Shown piece after piece: positions 16,652 through 25,431 of a stretch of 64,000 bases of DNA. Below the pieces are notes generated by a model, which was not told where the DNA came from, did no database searches, and worked only from the letters and a program-made list of their open reading frames with translations. How positions within the stretch are numbered: the stretch's first letter is position 1; each line of letters begins with the position of its first letter. The translations under genes and the position numbers were made by a program. The stretch spans positions 62,001 to 126,000 of the forward strand of contig NZ_NJDE01000014.1 in NCBI RefSeq assembly GCF_002205895.1. The letters run 5' to 3'. The DNA comes from Saccharibacillus sp. O23 (GTDB lineage: Bacteria > Bacillota > Bacilli > Paenibacillales > Paenibacillaceae).

Positions 16652-17671
16652 ATGGCCAAAATTACGATTCGAGATGTCGCAAGAGAAGCCGGAGTGTCGA
16701 TCTCCACGGTGTCGAACGCGCTCAATGACGTGGACGTGCTGAACCCGGCGACGAAGATGCATGTGCTGGCGGTGGCGGAACGGCTGAATTACGTGCCGAA
16801 CCTCAACGGCAAGATGCTCAAATCGGGCAAGACCATGATGCTGGGCTTTTTCACGACAAGCGTATCCGGTCCTTATTTCTATAAGCTGATCGAGACGATG
16901 TCGAGACAATGCGAACGCCACGGATATGGGCTGAACGTATTCGTGACGAAAGACAAGCAGGTGATCATGAGCAATATCCTCGGTCGGCGCGTCGACGGGG
17001 TCATTATCTACGAAGAGCTGAAGATCGACGAACACGATATCGACGTTATGGAGAAAGACAAGATCAAAACCGTGTTTCTCGACCGGGAATTCAGTAACGA
17101 CACGATGGGCAGCGTCACGTTCGACTCGTATACGGCGGGCTACGAAGCGGCCAAATACTTGATCGGACTCGGGCATAAGCGGATCGCGTATATCTCCGGC
17201 GTGGACACGATGTTCGACAGCGTGCAGCGGAGGGAAGGGTATCTGGCCGCGCTGCGCGAATACGGCCTGCCGCTCGACGAAGATTACATTATTCAAGGGT
17301 ACTTCGAGGAAGACAGCACGTTCAATGCGATCAAAGCGTTTATTCGCGTGCACGGGCACAAGCTGCCGAGCGCTTTTCTCGCCGGCAACGATTTGAGCGC
17401 GATGGGCTGTATCGAAGCGCTGAAAGCGCACGGTTACGAGGTTCCCGGCGACGTCAGCGTCGTAGGGTTCGACGATGTGGATATCGCGCGTTATTTCTCG
17501 CCGCCGCTGACGACGGTTCGCAATCCGATCGCCCGGCAGGCGATTCTGACCGTCGACCACCTCGTAAGAATGATTCAAGGCAAAGAAACCGGGCAAAGTC
17601 AGACGTTGACGGGGGAATTGATCGTTCGCGGATCGAGCCACGTCCCGCCGGATCATGCGGATCAAGGCTGA
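16652..17671 (+). CDS. LacI/GalR-family transcriptional regulator of the sugar regulon
   Basis: 339 residues. The N-terminal HTH ITIRDVAREAGVSISTVSNAL is canonical and is followed by a hinge helix region (KMHVLAVAERLNYVPN) and a periplasmic-binding-protein-like sensor domain (YLIGLGHKRIAYISG, VVGFDDVDIARYF). It probably represses itself and the transporter/GH30 operon until an imported saccharide binds. Support: an 18-bp palindrome before its own gene and two sites sharing a 17-base AAAACGTTTT-centred core before the permease gene and at the start of the binding-protein gene. All are in the same direction within 6.3 kb. Confidence 0.93.
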   Translation: MAKITIRDVAREAGVSISTVSNALNDVDVLNPATKMHVLAVAERLNYVPNLNGKMLKSGKTMMLGFFTTSVSGPYFYKLIETMSRQCERHGYGLNVFVTKDKQVIMSNILGRRVDGVIIYEELKIDEHDIDVMEKDKIKTVFLDREFSNDTMGSVTFDSYTAGYEAAKYLIGLGHKRIAYISGVDTMFDSVQRREGYLAALREYGLPLDEDYIIQGYFEEDSTFNAIKAFIRVHGHKLPSAFLAGNDLSAMGCIEALKAHGYEVPGDVSVVGFDDVDIARYFSPPLTTVRNPIARQAILTVDHLVRMIQGKETGQSQTLTGELIVRGSSHVPPDHADQG

Positions 17672-17758
17672 AGGCTCAGCCTGACTAAGGTGTATACGTG
17701 ATCGCGTTTCGAAGCAGCCGCGTAAACACCTTACGATCCGCCGTTTTTTAGCTTCTTG

Positions 17759-17773
17759 ATGTAAACGCTCGCA
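17759..17773 (+). promoter_or_regulatory. cre site (CcpA) upstream of the Lpl-type operon
   Basis: ATGTAAACGCTCGCA fits the catabolite-responsive-element consensus WTGNAANCGNWNNCA at every position, about 87 bases before the first permease start. Confidence 0.65.
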
Positions 17774-17801
17774 AAACGCAGCACAAATTTTTTTGCCGTT
17801 T

Positions 17802-17818
17802 AATAAAAACGTTTTAAG
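17802..17818. promoter_or_regulatory. LacI-family operator O2
   Basis: AATAAAAACGTTTTAAG, core AAAACGTTTT, 42 bases before the permease start. The same 17 bases recur at 19850. Confidence 0.7.
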
Positions 17819-17859
17819 TAAAAAGAGCGGCAACTCAACGAAAGAAAGGGGCATATCCA

Positions 17860-18843
17860 ATGGCTAAATCCGCGCTGACCTCGTCCGGTCGGCCTTCGAG
17901 CGGAAGCGGCAAACCGTCGATCGGACAGCGAATCAAGAACTTTACCGTCGACTATTTCCGTCAGTGGGAACTGCAAAGCATGGTCCTGCCCGGCATATTG
18001 TTCATGATCGTATTCAGCTTCGTGCCGATCTACGGGCTGACGATCGCGTTCAAGAGCTACACCGTCATCGATACGTTAGACAGCGCGCCGTGGGTGGGAC
18101 TCGACAACTTCAAGATCATTTTGTCGGACCGGTACTTCTGGGATTCCGTCGTCAATACGCTCGCGATCAGCTTCCTGAAGCTGGCGATCGGATTTGTGCT
18201 GCCGATTATCCTCGGCGTCATGATCTACGAAGTCCGCTACAGCCGCTTCAAGAAATTCGTGCAGACCGTCTCTTACCTTCCGCACTTCCTGTCTTGGATC
18301 GTGCTCGGCGGCATGATGATCACTTGGTTCGCGACGACGGGATTATTCAACCAACTGCTGCTGGACCTCGGGCTGATCTCGCAGGCGCAGAACATCCTGC
18401 TCGACGCCAGCAAATACTGGTGGATCGCGACGCTGTCGGATATCTGGAAAGAAGCCGGCTGGGGCACGATCTTGTATCTGGCGATTATGGCGAAGATCGA
18501 TCCGACGTATTACGAAGCGGCCAAGATCGACGGCGCGAGCCGGCTGCGGCAGATCTGGCATATTACGCTGCCCAATATGAAGATGATCATCAGCTTGAAC
18601 CTGATCTTGACGATCAGCGGCCTGTTCGGTTCCAATCTCGATCAGACGTTGGTGCTCATGAACTCGCAGAACCGGGAAAAAGCCGAAGTCATCAACTCGT
18701 ACGTCTACCGCATGGGTCTCGCGCAAGGCGATTTCTCGTACGCGACGGCCGTCGGGCTGGGCGTCTCGATCGTTTCCGTCATTCTGTTGATCACCGCGAA
18801 CAAAGTCACGAGCAAACTGAACGACAATCAATCCGTGCTGTAA
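17860..18843 (+). CDS. Sugar ABC transporter permease, LplB-like
   Basis: 327 residues with six hydrophobic segments. The binding-protein-dependent permease signature EAAKIDGASRLRQIWHITLP (EAA loop) is present near residue 213. A short Ser/Gly-rich cytoplasmic N-terminus precedes TM1 (MVLPGILFMIVFSFVPIYGL). It forms the channel with the next permease; the ATPase is not encoded here, as is usual for LplABC-type importers that borrow a shared MsmX-like ATPase. RBS GAAAGGGG. First gene of a four-gene operon behind operator O2 and the cre site. Confidence 0.92.
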   Translation: MAKSALTSSGRPSSGSGKPSIGQRIKNFTVDYFRQWELQSMVLPGILFMIVFSFVPIYGLTIAFKSYTVIDTLDSAPWVGLDNFKIILSDRYFWDSVVNTLAISFLKLAIGFVLPIILGVMIYEVRYSRFKKFVQTVSYLPHFLSWIVLGGMMITWFATTGLFNQLLLDLGLISQAQNILLDASKYWWIATLSDIWKEAGWGTILYLAIMAKIDPTYYEAAKIDGASRLRQIWHITLPNMKMIISLNLILTISGLFGSNLDQTLVLMNSQNREKAEVINSYVYRMGLAQGDFSYATAVGLGVSIVSVILLITANKVTSKLNDNQSVL

Positions 18844-18856
18844 GGAGGAACCGGAC

Positions 18857-19756
18857 ATGGCAATACTGGCAAAGCCGAGATCGATGAAAGGGGATAGGGA
18901 CAGCCGGTTCTTCGATACGGTCAACATGACGCTGCTGCTGCTGTTCGCGGTGGCGATTCTCGTTCCGTTGTGGAACGTGCTCGTCTCGTCGTTCAGTTCC
19001 GGACAGGCGCTGGCCGAAGGCGGTTTCGTGTTCTGGCCGACCGAACTGTCGCTGGAGAATTACCGGGCGGTGTTCCGCGACGCGAGCATCTGGCAGGCGT
19101 TCTTCATCTCCGTATCCAAAACGGGCCTCGGCGTCGTCACCCACGTGTTCTTCTGCGCGATGGTCGCTTACGGCCTGAGCAAAAAGAATCTGCGGGGACG
19201 CAAACTGTACGTGGCGATGGGCGTCATTACGATGTTTTTCTCCGGCGGCATGATCCCGACGTACCTGCTGATCAAATCGCTGGGCCTGCTCAACAGCTTC
19301 TGGGTGTATATCATTCCCGCGCTGTTCAGCTATTACGACGTCGTGATCCTTATGAACTTTTTCCGCAACGTTCCCGACGCGCTGGAAGAATCGGCGAAGA
19401 TCGACGGAGCGGGCGACTGGCGCATTTTCTTGAGTTTGTTTATCCCGCTGTCGATGCCGGCATTGGCGACGATCGCGCTGTTCAACGGCGTGGGACAGTG
19501 GAACGACTTCATGACGACCAAGCTGTATATCACCGATCAATCGTTATATCCGCTTCAGATGATGCTCTACGACATTATCGTGCAGTCCCAGACCCAATCG
19601 ATGCAAAATATCGGCGGTTCTGTGGTAATCGAGACGACGACCAAAGGCGTTCAGCTCGCGACCATCGTCATTACGACGCTTCCGATTCTGGTCATCTACC
19701 CGCTGCTTCAGCGGTATTTCATCTCCGGCATGATGCTGGGCGCGGTCAAAGAGTAA
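18857..19756 (+). CDS. Carbohydrate ABC transporter permease, LplC-like
   Basis: 299 residues, starting 13 bases after the previous stop with RBS TAAGGAGG. Six predicted TM segments, EAA motif EESAKIDGAGDWRIFLSLFIP near residue 180, and the typical ending YFISGMMLGAVKE. It is the second half of the permease heterodimer. Its length and ending match LplC/YtcP-type permeases rather than MalG. Confidence 0.92.
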   Translation: MAILAKPRSMKGDRDSRFFDTVNMTLLLLFAVAILVPLWNVLVSSFSSGQALAEGGFVFWPTELSLENYRAVFRDASIWQAFFISVSKTGLGVVTHVFFCAMVAYGLSKKNLRGRKLYVAMGVITMFFSGGMIPTYLLIKSLGLLNSFWVYIIPALFSYYDVVILMNFFRNVPDALEESAKIDGAGDWRIFLSLFIPLSMPALATIALFNGVGQWNDFMTTKLYITDQSLYPLQMMLYDIIVQSQTQSMQNIGGSVVIETTTKGVQLATIVITTLPILVIYPLLQRYFISGMMLGAVKE

Positions 19757-19840
19757 CGGCAGTCCGCAATTTATATTCGCTGAGCACAAGCTTCTTCACA
19801 CATAAGGTTCATCCATTTCGAATACACGGGGGTACATCGT

Positions 19841-21481
19841 ATGGGCCAAAATAAAAACGTTTTAAGAAAAAGCGCGTTCAAGTTCGGAGCGGCGGTATTG
19901 ACGACGGCGCTGCTGCTGACCGGCTGCGGAGGCGGCTCCGATAGCGGCAAAACGGCGAAAGTATCGCTCGAAGGCCGTTACGCGCTCGATCCGGAGACCC
20001 CGGCGTGGAAGTCGGACAAAAAAGAAGAACCGACCCAGCTGACATGGTACGTCAACGCGGATTGGTGGAACACCGATTTCGGCAAAGATCTGGTTACGAA
20101 GAAGATCAAGGAAGACCTCAATATCGATATCAAGTTCATCACCGGCGACGACACGAAGCTGAACACGTTCTTCGCGGGCGGCGATATGCCGGATATGATC
20201 ACCGTGTTCGACGCCAACTCCGCCGTCGCGCAGAAAGCCGCCACTTGGGCGCTTCCGCTGAACGATCTGGCCGAGCAGTACGATCCGTATTTCAACAAAG
20301 TCGCGGCGCAGGATACGTTGAACTGGTTCCAGCTCAAAGACGGCAAAACCTACGGGTATCCGAACTATTCCAACACGCAGGCGGATTACGACAGCGGCGC
20401 GATCCCGGCCAAGACGGCTTTCGTGATCCGCAAAGACGTCTACGAAGCGCTCGGCAGTCCGGAGATCGGCACGCCGGAGCAGTTCCTGAGCGTCATGCAG
20501 GAGATCAAACAGAAATATCCGAATCTGGTTCCGTTCGGCTTCAACTCGATCGGCGAAGGTACCGGCTCGCTGGGCGACACGCTTCAAGATTTCCTCGGCG
20601 TACCGCTTCAGACGGAAGACGGAAAGTTCTATAACCGCAATCTGGACGAAGATTATATGGCCTGGCTGAAAACGCTGAACCAAGCTTACCGCGCCGGCGA
20701 TTTGAGCGACGACAGCTTCGCGGACGACGGGACGGCGTTCGAAGAAAAGGTCAAATCCGGCAAATACGCCACGATGCTGCTCGACGGCACGCCGCAGCAG
20801 AGCGGCAACCTTCAGATCTTCATGAACGCGCACCCGGACCAAGCCTATATGGCGATCGACGGCCCGCAGAGCACGGTCGGCAATAAGCCGACGCTGAACC
20901 AGTCCGGCATCACCGGTTGGATGGTCACTTACGTCACGAAAAAAGTCAAAGATCCGGCCAAAGCGATCCAGATCTACACGTACCTGCTGGACGAACCGGG
21001 CCAACTGCTGATGAACTACGGCATCGAAGGCGAGACGTACAAGAAGAACGCGGAAGGCAAGATCGAACTGCTGCCGGAGATCAAGAAACTCCAACAGACG
21101 GATGCCGACCGTTACAAAAAAGATTACCGGATGGGCGAGTTCATGTTCTTCGGTCACGACAAACACAAAGCGCTGAGCGACGACGCGTTCCCGGAATCGA
21201 TCAAACAGATGCAGGAATGGGGCAAAGGCAAACTGGTGCCTCACTTCATTCTGGAAAACATCAATCCGGATCAAGGCACGCCGCAGGCCCGTTCGCTTAC
21301 CGCGATCAACACCAAATGGAACACGACGCTGGTCAGCTTGATCCGCGCCAAAGACGACGCGGCGTTCGATGCCGTACTGAACGAATACAAAGCTTTCCTC
21401 GAACAAAACGGTTCGGCGGACATCGATAAGATTCGCGACGAGAAGATGGCGGCGAACAAAGAAAAGCTCGGATTGAAATAA
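19841..21481 (+). CDS. Extracellular solute-binding lipoprotein, LplA-like
   Basis: 546 residues. Lipoprotein signal with lipobox LLTGC (Cys29) followed by a Gly/Ser linker. The mature part has the long family-1 binding-protein pattern (ITVFDANSAVAQKAATWALPLNDL, INPDQGTPQARSL) typical of LplA, about 540 residues. It captures the sugar outside the membrane and delivers it to the two permeases encoded upstream. A third LacI-type operator lies inside codons 3-9, so repressor binding here could block elongation or take part in looping. Substrate not determinable; the GH30 partner suggests a beta-linked oligosaccharide. Confidence 0.92.
   Translation: MGQNKNVLRKSAFKFGAAVLTTALLLTGCGGGSDSGKTAKVSLEGRYALDPETPAWKSDKKEEPTQLTWYVNADWWNTDFGKDLVTKKIKEDLNIDIKFITGDDTKLNTFFAGGDMPDMITVFDANSAVAQKAATWALPLNDLAEQYDPYFNKVAAQDTLNWFQLKDGKTYGYPNYSNTQADYDSGAIPAKTAFVIRKDVYEALGSPEIGTPEQFLSVMQEIKQKYPNLVPFGFNSIGEGTGSLGDTLQDFLGVPLQTEDGKFYNRNLDEDYMAWLKTLNQAYRAGDLSDDSFADDGTAFEEKVKSGKYATMLLDGTPQQSGNLQIFMNAHPDQAYMAIDGPQSTVGNKPTLNQSGITGWMVTYVTKKVKDPAKAIQIYTYLLDEPGQLLMNYGIEGETYKKNAEGKIELLPEIKKLQQTDADRYKKDYRMGEFMFFGHDKHKALSDDAFPESIKQMQEWGKGKLVPHFILENINPDQGTPQARSLTAINTKWNTTLVSLIRAKDDAAFDAVLNEYKAFLEQNGSADIDKIRDEKMAANKEKLGLK
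19850..19866. promoter_or_regulatory. LacI-family operator O3 inside the binding-protein gene
   Basis: AATAAAAACGTTTTAAG is identical over 17 bases to O2 but lies within codons 3-9 of the lipoprotein gene, 2048 bases downstream. Confidence 0.6.
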
Positions 21482-21487
21482 TAAGCA

Positions 21488-21521
21488 GGGAACCGGCAGG
21501 CACGACTTGCCGCCGGTTCCC
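21488..21521 (+). other. Intercistronic stem-loop between binding protein and GH30 genes
   Basis: GGGAACCGGC (21488-21497) pairs fully with GCCGGTTCCC (21512-21521). No T-run follows, so it is more likely an mRNA-stabilising or attenuating hairpin that lets binding-protein mRNA accumulate over the GH30 mRNA. Confidence 0.6.
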
Positions 21522-21551
21522 GCTTCATTGCCGAATAAGGAGGGATGCGAC

Positions 21552-22967
21552 ATGGCCACAACCAAGCCGGAATGGACGATTTACCGGTCGCGGGGCGAAC
21601 ACGAATTATTTCAAGAAGTCGGCATGGAGGCGCTGACGGCCGGACCGGTCACGGAGCTTGAGAAGACTTCGCCGCAGACCGGAATCGCGGAAGTCGCGTT
21701 GGACGCGAGCGAACGCGGGCAGATCATGGACGGATTCGGCGCTTCGTTTACCGATTCGTCGGCTTATCTGATGCATCAAGTGCTGGACGAAGCGAAGCGC
21801 GAGGAAGCGATGGTCAAGCTGTTCGATCCGGAGCGAGGCATCGGATTGTCCGTGCTCCGGAATCCGATGGGCGCGTCCGATTATGCGCGCAGCATCTACA
21901 GCTACGACGATCTGCCGGAAGGCGAGGCGGATCCCGAACTTGCGCGGTTCTCGATCGCGCATGAAGAAGCCGACATCATCCCGCTGCTCAAGCGGGCGAT
22001 GGAGCTGAATCCCGACGTCAAGCTCATGGCGTCGCCGTGGAGCGCGCCGGGCTGGATGAAGACCGGCGGCTCGATGTTGGGCGGGCGGCTGAAGCCCGAA
22101 TATTACGAAGCTTATGCGGACTATTTCGTCCGCTACGTGCAGGCTTACGGCGAGCACGGCCTGCCGATCTATGCGGTGACGCCGCAGAACGAAGCGCTCT
22201 ACGAGCCGCTGCATTACCCGAGCATGCTCATGCCGGCGGACGTGCAGACGGTGTTCGTCCGCGATCATCTCAAGCCCGCGTTCGTGCGGGCGGGCATCGA
22301 CACGAAGATTCTCTGTTACGATCACAACTGGGACCGGCCGGATTATCCGCTCGAAGTGCTGGAAGGAGCCGGAGACGCCGTGGACGGCGTCGCATGGCAC
22401 TGGTACGGCGGCGAACCTGCCGCACAGTCGGAAGTCCGGCGGGCATTCCCCGGCAAAGAAGTACATTTTACCGAAGGTTCCGGCGGCGATTGGATTCCGC
22501 CGTTCGAGCAGGCGTTCTCGAACGTGATGCGGACCGGCATCGAGATTCTGCGAAACGACAGCCAATCGTTCGTTCTGTGGAACATGGCGCTCGACGAACA
22601 CAAAGGCCCGACCGTGCCGGGCTTCGGACGAAGCACCTGCCGAGGCATCGTGCAGGTCAACCAATCGGACGGCGAGCTGACGTATACGCTCGACTACTAC
22701 GCGCTGGCCCACTTCAGCAAAGTGATCCGCCCCGGCGCGGTGCGGATCGGTTCGGCCGGCGCGGAGCGGGAGATCCGCTCCGCCGCGTTCCTCAACCCGG
22801 ACGGCTCGCTTGCCGTCGTGCTGTTCAACGACGGCGACGAAGACCGCCGAATCGCGCTGCGGCTGCCTGCGGAAGCGGCAGCCGAACAGCCCGAACCGGA
22901 GCAGCAGGAAGAACTCGTTTTCCTGCTCGAAGCCAAAAGCGCGATGTCGCTGCTTCGCCGGGCGTAG
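21552..22967 (+). CDS. Glycoside hydrolase family 30 (glucosylceramidase-type), intracellular
   Basis: 471 residues. ATG 21552 follows AAGGAGGGATGCGAC; an upstream in-frame start lacks an RBS. The (beta/alpha)8 core has the acid/base Glu in VTPQNEALY and the nucleophile Glu in HFTEGSGG. Family hallmarks DGFGASFTDSSA and SPWSAPGWMKTGG are present, and the C-terminus forms the beta-sandwich. There is no signal peptide, so it should act on sugar imported by the adjacent ABC system. Possible activities are beta-glucosidase, beta-xylosidase or beta-1,6-glucanase; the subfamily cannot be fixed by eye. Last gene of the operon, followed by a terminator. Confidence 0.9.
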   Translation: MATTKPEWTIYRSRGEHELFQEVGMEALTAGPVTELEKTSPQTGIAEVALDASERGQIMDGFGASFTDSSAYLMHQVLDEAKREEAMVKLFDPERGIGLSVLRNPMGASDYARSIYSYDDLPEGEADPELARFSIAHEEADIIPLLKRAMELNPDVKLMASPWSAPGWMKTGGSMLGGRLKPEYYEAYADYFVRYVQAYGEHGLPIYAVTPQNEALYEPLHYPSMLMPADVQTVFVRDHLKPAFVRAGIDTKILCYDHNWDRPDYPLEVLEGAGDAVDGVAWHWYGGEPAAQSEVRRAFPGKEVHFTEGSGGDWIPPFEQAFSNVMRTGIEILRNDSQSFVLWNMALDEHKGPTVPGFGRSTCRGIVQVNQSDGELTYTLDYYALAHFSKVIRPGAVRIGSAGAEREIRSAAFLNPDGSLAVVLFNDGDEDRRIALRLPAEAAAEQPEPEQQEELVFLLEAKSAMSLLRRA

Positions 22968-23029
22968 GCTCAAAGGCAGCCGCATTTTTGCGATCACGAT
23001 CTGAACCGTATCCGCAGCTCATTCAAAAG

Positions 23030-23066
23030 AGGCGTTTTCCTTACACAAGGAAGAACGCCTTTTTTC
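23030..23066. terminator. Terminator between GH30 and the LysR gene (convergent)
   Basis: AGGCGTTTTCCTT pairs with AAGGAAGAACGCCT (one bulge) and is followed by a T-run. The A-rich upstream side may also serve the opposing gene. Confidence 0.8.
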
Positions 23067-23079
23067 TATTTCTCAATAC

Positions 23080-24087
23080 TCAAACGTCCAATCCCGTCAA
23101 CTCGCGCCGTTCCCGCAGCAGTTCGATAAACACGTCCACGGCCCGCGTGCGAAAAGACGAAGCGGTTACCAGCGAGAACTGCCGCACATGCGGCAGGCCC
23201 GGAATCTCGATCAGGCGCAGCTCGCCGCTGTGCAGTTCGCGCCGGATCGCCCAATGGGACAATAAGCTGATGCCGAGACCGGCGATCACCGCTTCTTTGA
23301 CCGCCTGCGTGCTGCTGAACACCAAGATTTCCGCAGGGACGACGCCGAGCCGATCCAGCGCGTCGTCCGCGGCTTCGCGGGTTCCCGAACCCGATTCGCG
23401 CAGAACCCAAGCATAAGGGCTTAACGCTTCCGGCACGGTCGGGATCGGCTGCGGCAAACCGTTCAGGCGGTTCAGCTGCTTCAAGTCTTCTCGAGATCGA
23501 ATCTCGTCCGGATCGCTTGGCGGATTAGTCCATTTGCCCTGCCGTTCAGCAGCAATCCGGACGAGCGGATGATCCGGAGCGGCCACCAGCACCATCCGAT
23601 CTTCCGCCAATTCTTCCGCATGCAGTTCTTTCATGTCGCGGGGATGGCCTTCGACGATGCCGACATCCAACTCTCCGCTGCGCACTTTGTCCGCGATTGC
23701 CGACGTATTCCCGATCGTCGCGGCAGGCGCGATATCGGGATATTCCTGTCTCAGCGCCGCGACGACCCGAGGCAAAATATATTCGCCGAACGTATAACTC
23801 GCTCCGATCGCCAGCGGCCCTCCGGCATGCCTGCTGAGATCGTCGACCAACTTCTGCATTCTGGCATACGAACCGAGAATTTCCCGGGCATGCGCATAGA
23901 CGATCTCGCCCGCGCGCGTCATGCGCACTTGTTTGTTTCCGCGTTCCAACAGCTGCACGCCGAGCGATTGCTCCAATGCGCGGACATGCTGGCTGACGGC
24001 AGGCTGGCTCATATAGAGCAGCGCGGCGGCTCGGGAAAAATGTCCTTTTTCCGCGACCGTTACGAAAACTCGAAGCTGTTGATCCAT
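23080..24087 (-). CDS. LysR-family transcriptional regulator (CysL/YeiE-like)
   Basis: 335 residues. The N-terminal winged HTH MDQQLRVFVTVAEKGHFSRAA and SQPAVSQHVRALEQSLGVQLLER is canonical LysR; the C-terminal substrate-binding domain follows (LAIGASYTFGEYILP, GTREAADDAL). An insert of about 20 polar residues lies near 183-205. It is divergent from a YeiH-type membrane protein with 124 bases between, the classic LysR arrangement with its target, and the same partnership as E. coli yeiE-yeiH. Probable role: activating the transporter in response to a sulfur or anion signal (inference). Confidence 0.9.
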   Translation of the reverse strand: MDQQLRVFVTVAEKGHFSRAAALLYMSQPAVSQHVRALEQSLGVQLLERGNKQVRMTRAGEIVYAHAREILGSYARMQKLVDDLSRHAGGPLAIGASYTFGEYILPRVVAALRQEYPDIAPAATIGNTSAIADKVRSGELDVGIVEGHPRDMKELHAEELAEDRMVLVAAPDHPLVRIAAERQGKWTNPPSDPDEIRSREDLKQLNRLNGLPQPIPTVPEALSPYAWVLRESGSGTREAADDALDRLGVVPAEILVFSSTQAVKEAVIAGLGISLLSHWAIRRELHSGELRLIEIPGLPHVRQFSLVTASSFRTRAVDVFIELLRERRELTGLDV

Positions 24088-24123
24088 CCGGACCTCCCCT
24101 TTCTTGAAGCGAAATCATGTCAG

Positions 24124-24176
24124 GTATATAAGTTTGCTTATGATGATCATTATAATTCGGTATTTCACTTATATAC
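24124..24176. promoter_or_regulatory. Inverted repeat in the LysR/YeiH divergent region
   Basis: GTATATAAG (24124-24132) is the exact inverse of CTTATATAC (24168-24176). Between them lie ATAAG-TTTG-CTTAT and the palindrome ATGATCAT. This AT-rich symmetric block is the likely LysR binding region and promoter zone. Confidence 0.5.
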
Positions 24177-24211
24177 AGCCTGAATATAGGATAAAGGCAG
24201 GAGGCGGTAGC

Positions 24212-25342
24212 ATGACGACCACAGAGATCGAAACGAAAAGAAGTCCGACGACGAATCGATTTTCTTTCTATAACTTCAAAGGCAAAGGAGGGCGCGTTCT
24301 TCCGTTAGCGCTCGGCGTATTGTTTACGTTCGCGATCGCGCTGCTCGGTTACGGATGGGCCAGGATTCCCGGCTTCGACCGGATCGGACAGATGGCGTGC
24401 GCGATTCTGTTGGCGGTGGCCTACCGACACTTCTTCGGATATCCGCAGGCGCTGCGAAGCGGCATCGTGTTCTCGTCCCAACGTCTGCTGCGTCTGGCGA
24501 TCGTGCTGTACGGGCTGAAGCTGAATATCGGACTCGTATTGGGCGAAGGGTTGGGGCTGCTGGCCAAAGACGCGCTGGTCATCGGCTTCGCGATCGGCCT
24601 GACGCTGCTGCTGGCCCGGCTGATGAAAGCGGACCGCGATCTGTCGCTGCTGCTCGGGATCGGCACCGGGATCTGCGGAGCGGCGGCGGTAGCGGCGATC
24701 GCGCCGATCGTGGATGCAAAAGAAGAAGATACGGCGGCGGGCGTGGGCATGATCGCGCTGCTCGGTACGATCTGGGCGATCGGATATACGCTGCTTCGGC
24801 CGCTGCTGCCGCTGAGCGATCTGCAATACGGCGCGTGGACCGGCATGAGTCTGCATGAAGTGGCGCATGTCGCGTTGGCCGGAACGGCGGGAGGCGCGGA
24901 CGGACTGGCGATAGCGCTGTTGGCGAAGCTGGGACGCGTGTTTCTGCTGCTGCCGGTGAGCTTAATCTTCTTGTTTATAATGAAGCGAAAAAATCGTGCG
25001 GCCTCCGCGCGAAGATTAGACGACGCGAACGGACCGATTTCGGCGAACGGATCGGAGTCTGCGGAAAAGTCGAAAGCGAGTGCCGCGCCGTTCCCGTGGT
25101 TTCTGGTCGGATTTCTGCTGATGAGCCTGTTGGGGAGCTTTCTTTCGGGGCATTCGATTCCTGCGGTCGACGGATGGCTCGCCCAAGCCGGAACGCTGAC
25201 GACTTGGCTGCTGACGGCGGCGATGGTCGGTCTCGGCCTGAACGTGAACCTTCGCGATCTGCGTACCCGCGCGCTGCGTCCTCTGGCGGTGATGACGATC
25301 GTATCGACGGCGCTTTCGATCTTCACTTTCTGTATGATTTAG
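24212..25342 (+). CDS. YeiH/UPF0324-family putative anion (sulfate-type) exporter
   Basis: 376 residues with about 10 hydrophobic helices. Family landmarks: LRLAIVLYGLKLNIG, LLGIGTGICGAAAVAAIAPIV and LHEVAHVALAG; the C-terminal GLGLNVNLRDLR is also conserved. A Ser/Asn-rich cytoplasmic loop near residue 270 is longer than usual. ATG 24212 follows GGCAGGAGGCGG; the longer upstream frame overlaps the regulatory repeats and lacks an RBS. The family is often annotated as a putative sulfate exporter without firm biochemical proof. Control by the divergent LysR gene is likely. Confidence 0.88.
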   Translation: MTTTEIETKRSPTTNRFSFYNFKGKGGRVLPLALGVLFTFAIALLGYGWARIPGFDRIGQMACAILLAVAYRHFFGYPQALRSGIVFSSQRLLRLAIVLYGLKLNIGLVLGEGLGLLAKDALVIGFAIGLTLLLARLMKADRDLSLLLGIGTGICGAAAVAAIAPIVDAKEEDTAAGVGMIALLGTIWAIGYTLLRPLLPLSDLQYGAWTGMSLHEVAHVALAGTAGGADGLAIALLAKLGRVFLLLPVSLIFLFIMKRKNRAASARRLDDANGPISANGSESAEKSKASAAPFPWFLVGFLLMSLLGSFLSGHSIPAVDGWLAQAGTLTTWLLTAAMVGLGLNVNLRDLRTRALRPLAVMTIVSTALSIFTFCMI

Positions 25343-25431
25343 GAACATGTCGGAGTTTCCAATTTCTCTAGATTGTGTAATGAGTGGGGGGGCTTAATAC
25401 GCTTACACCATACATAGGGAGGAATTTGGAT

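Noticed and set aside
19862-21565. 567-codon ORF antisense to the binding-protein gene
   Set aside because: Antisense shadow of a well-supported lipoprotein gene; composition biased to Arg, Phe and Val.
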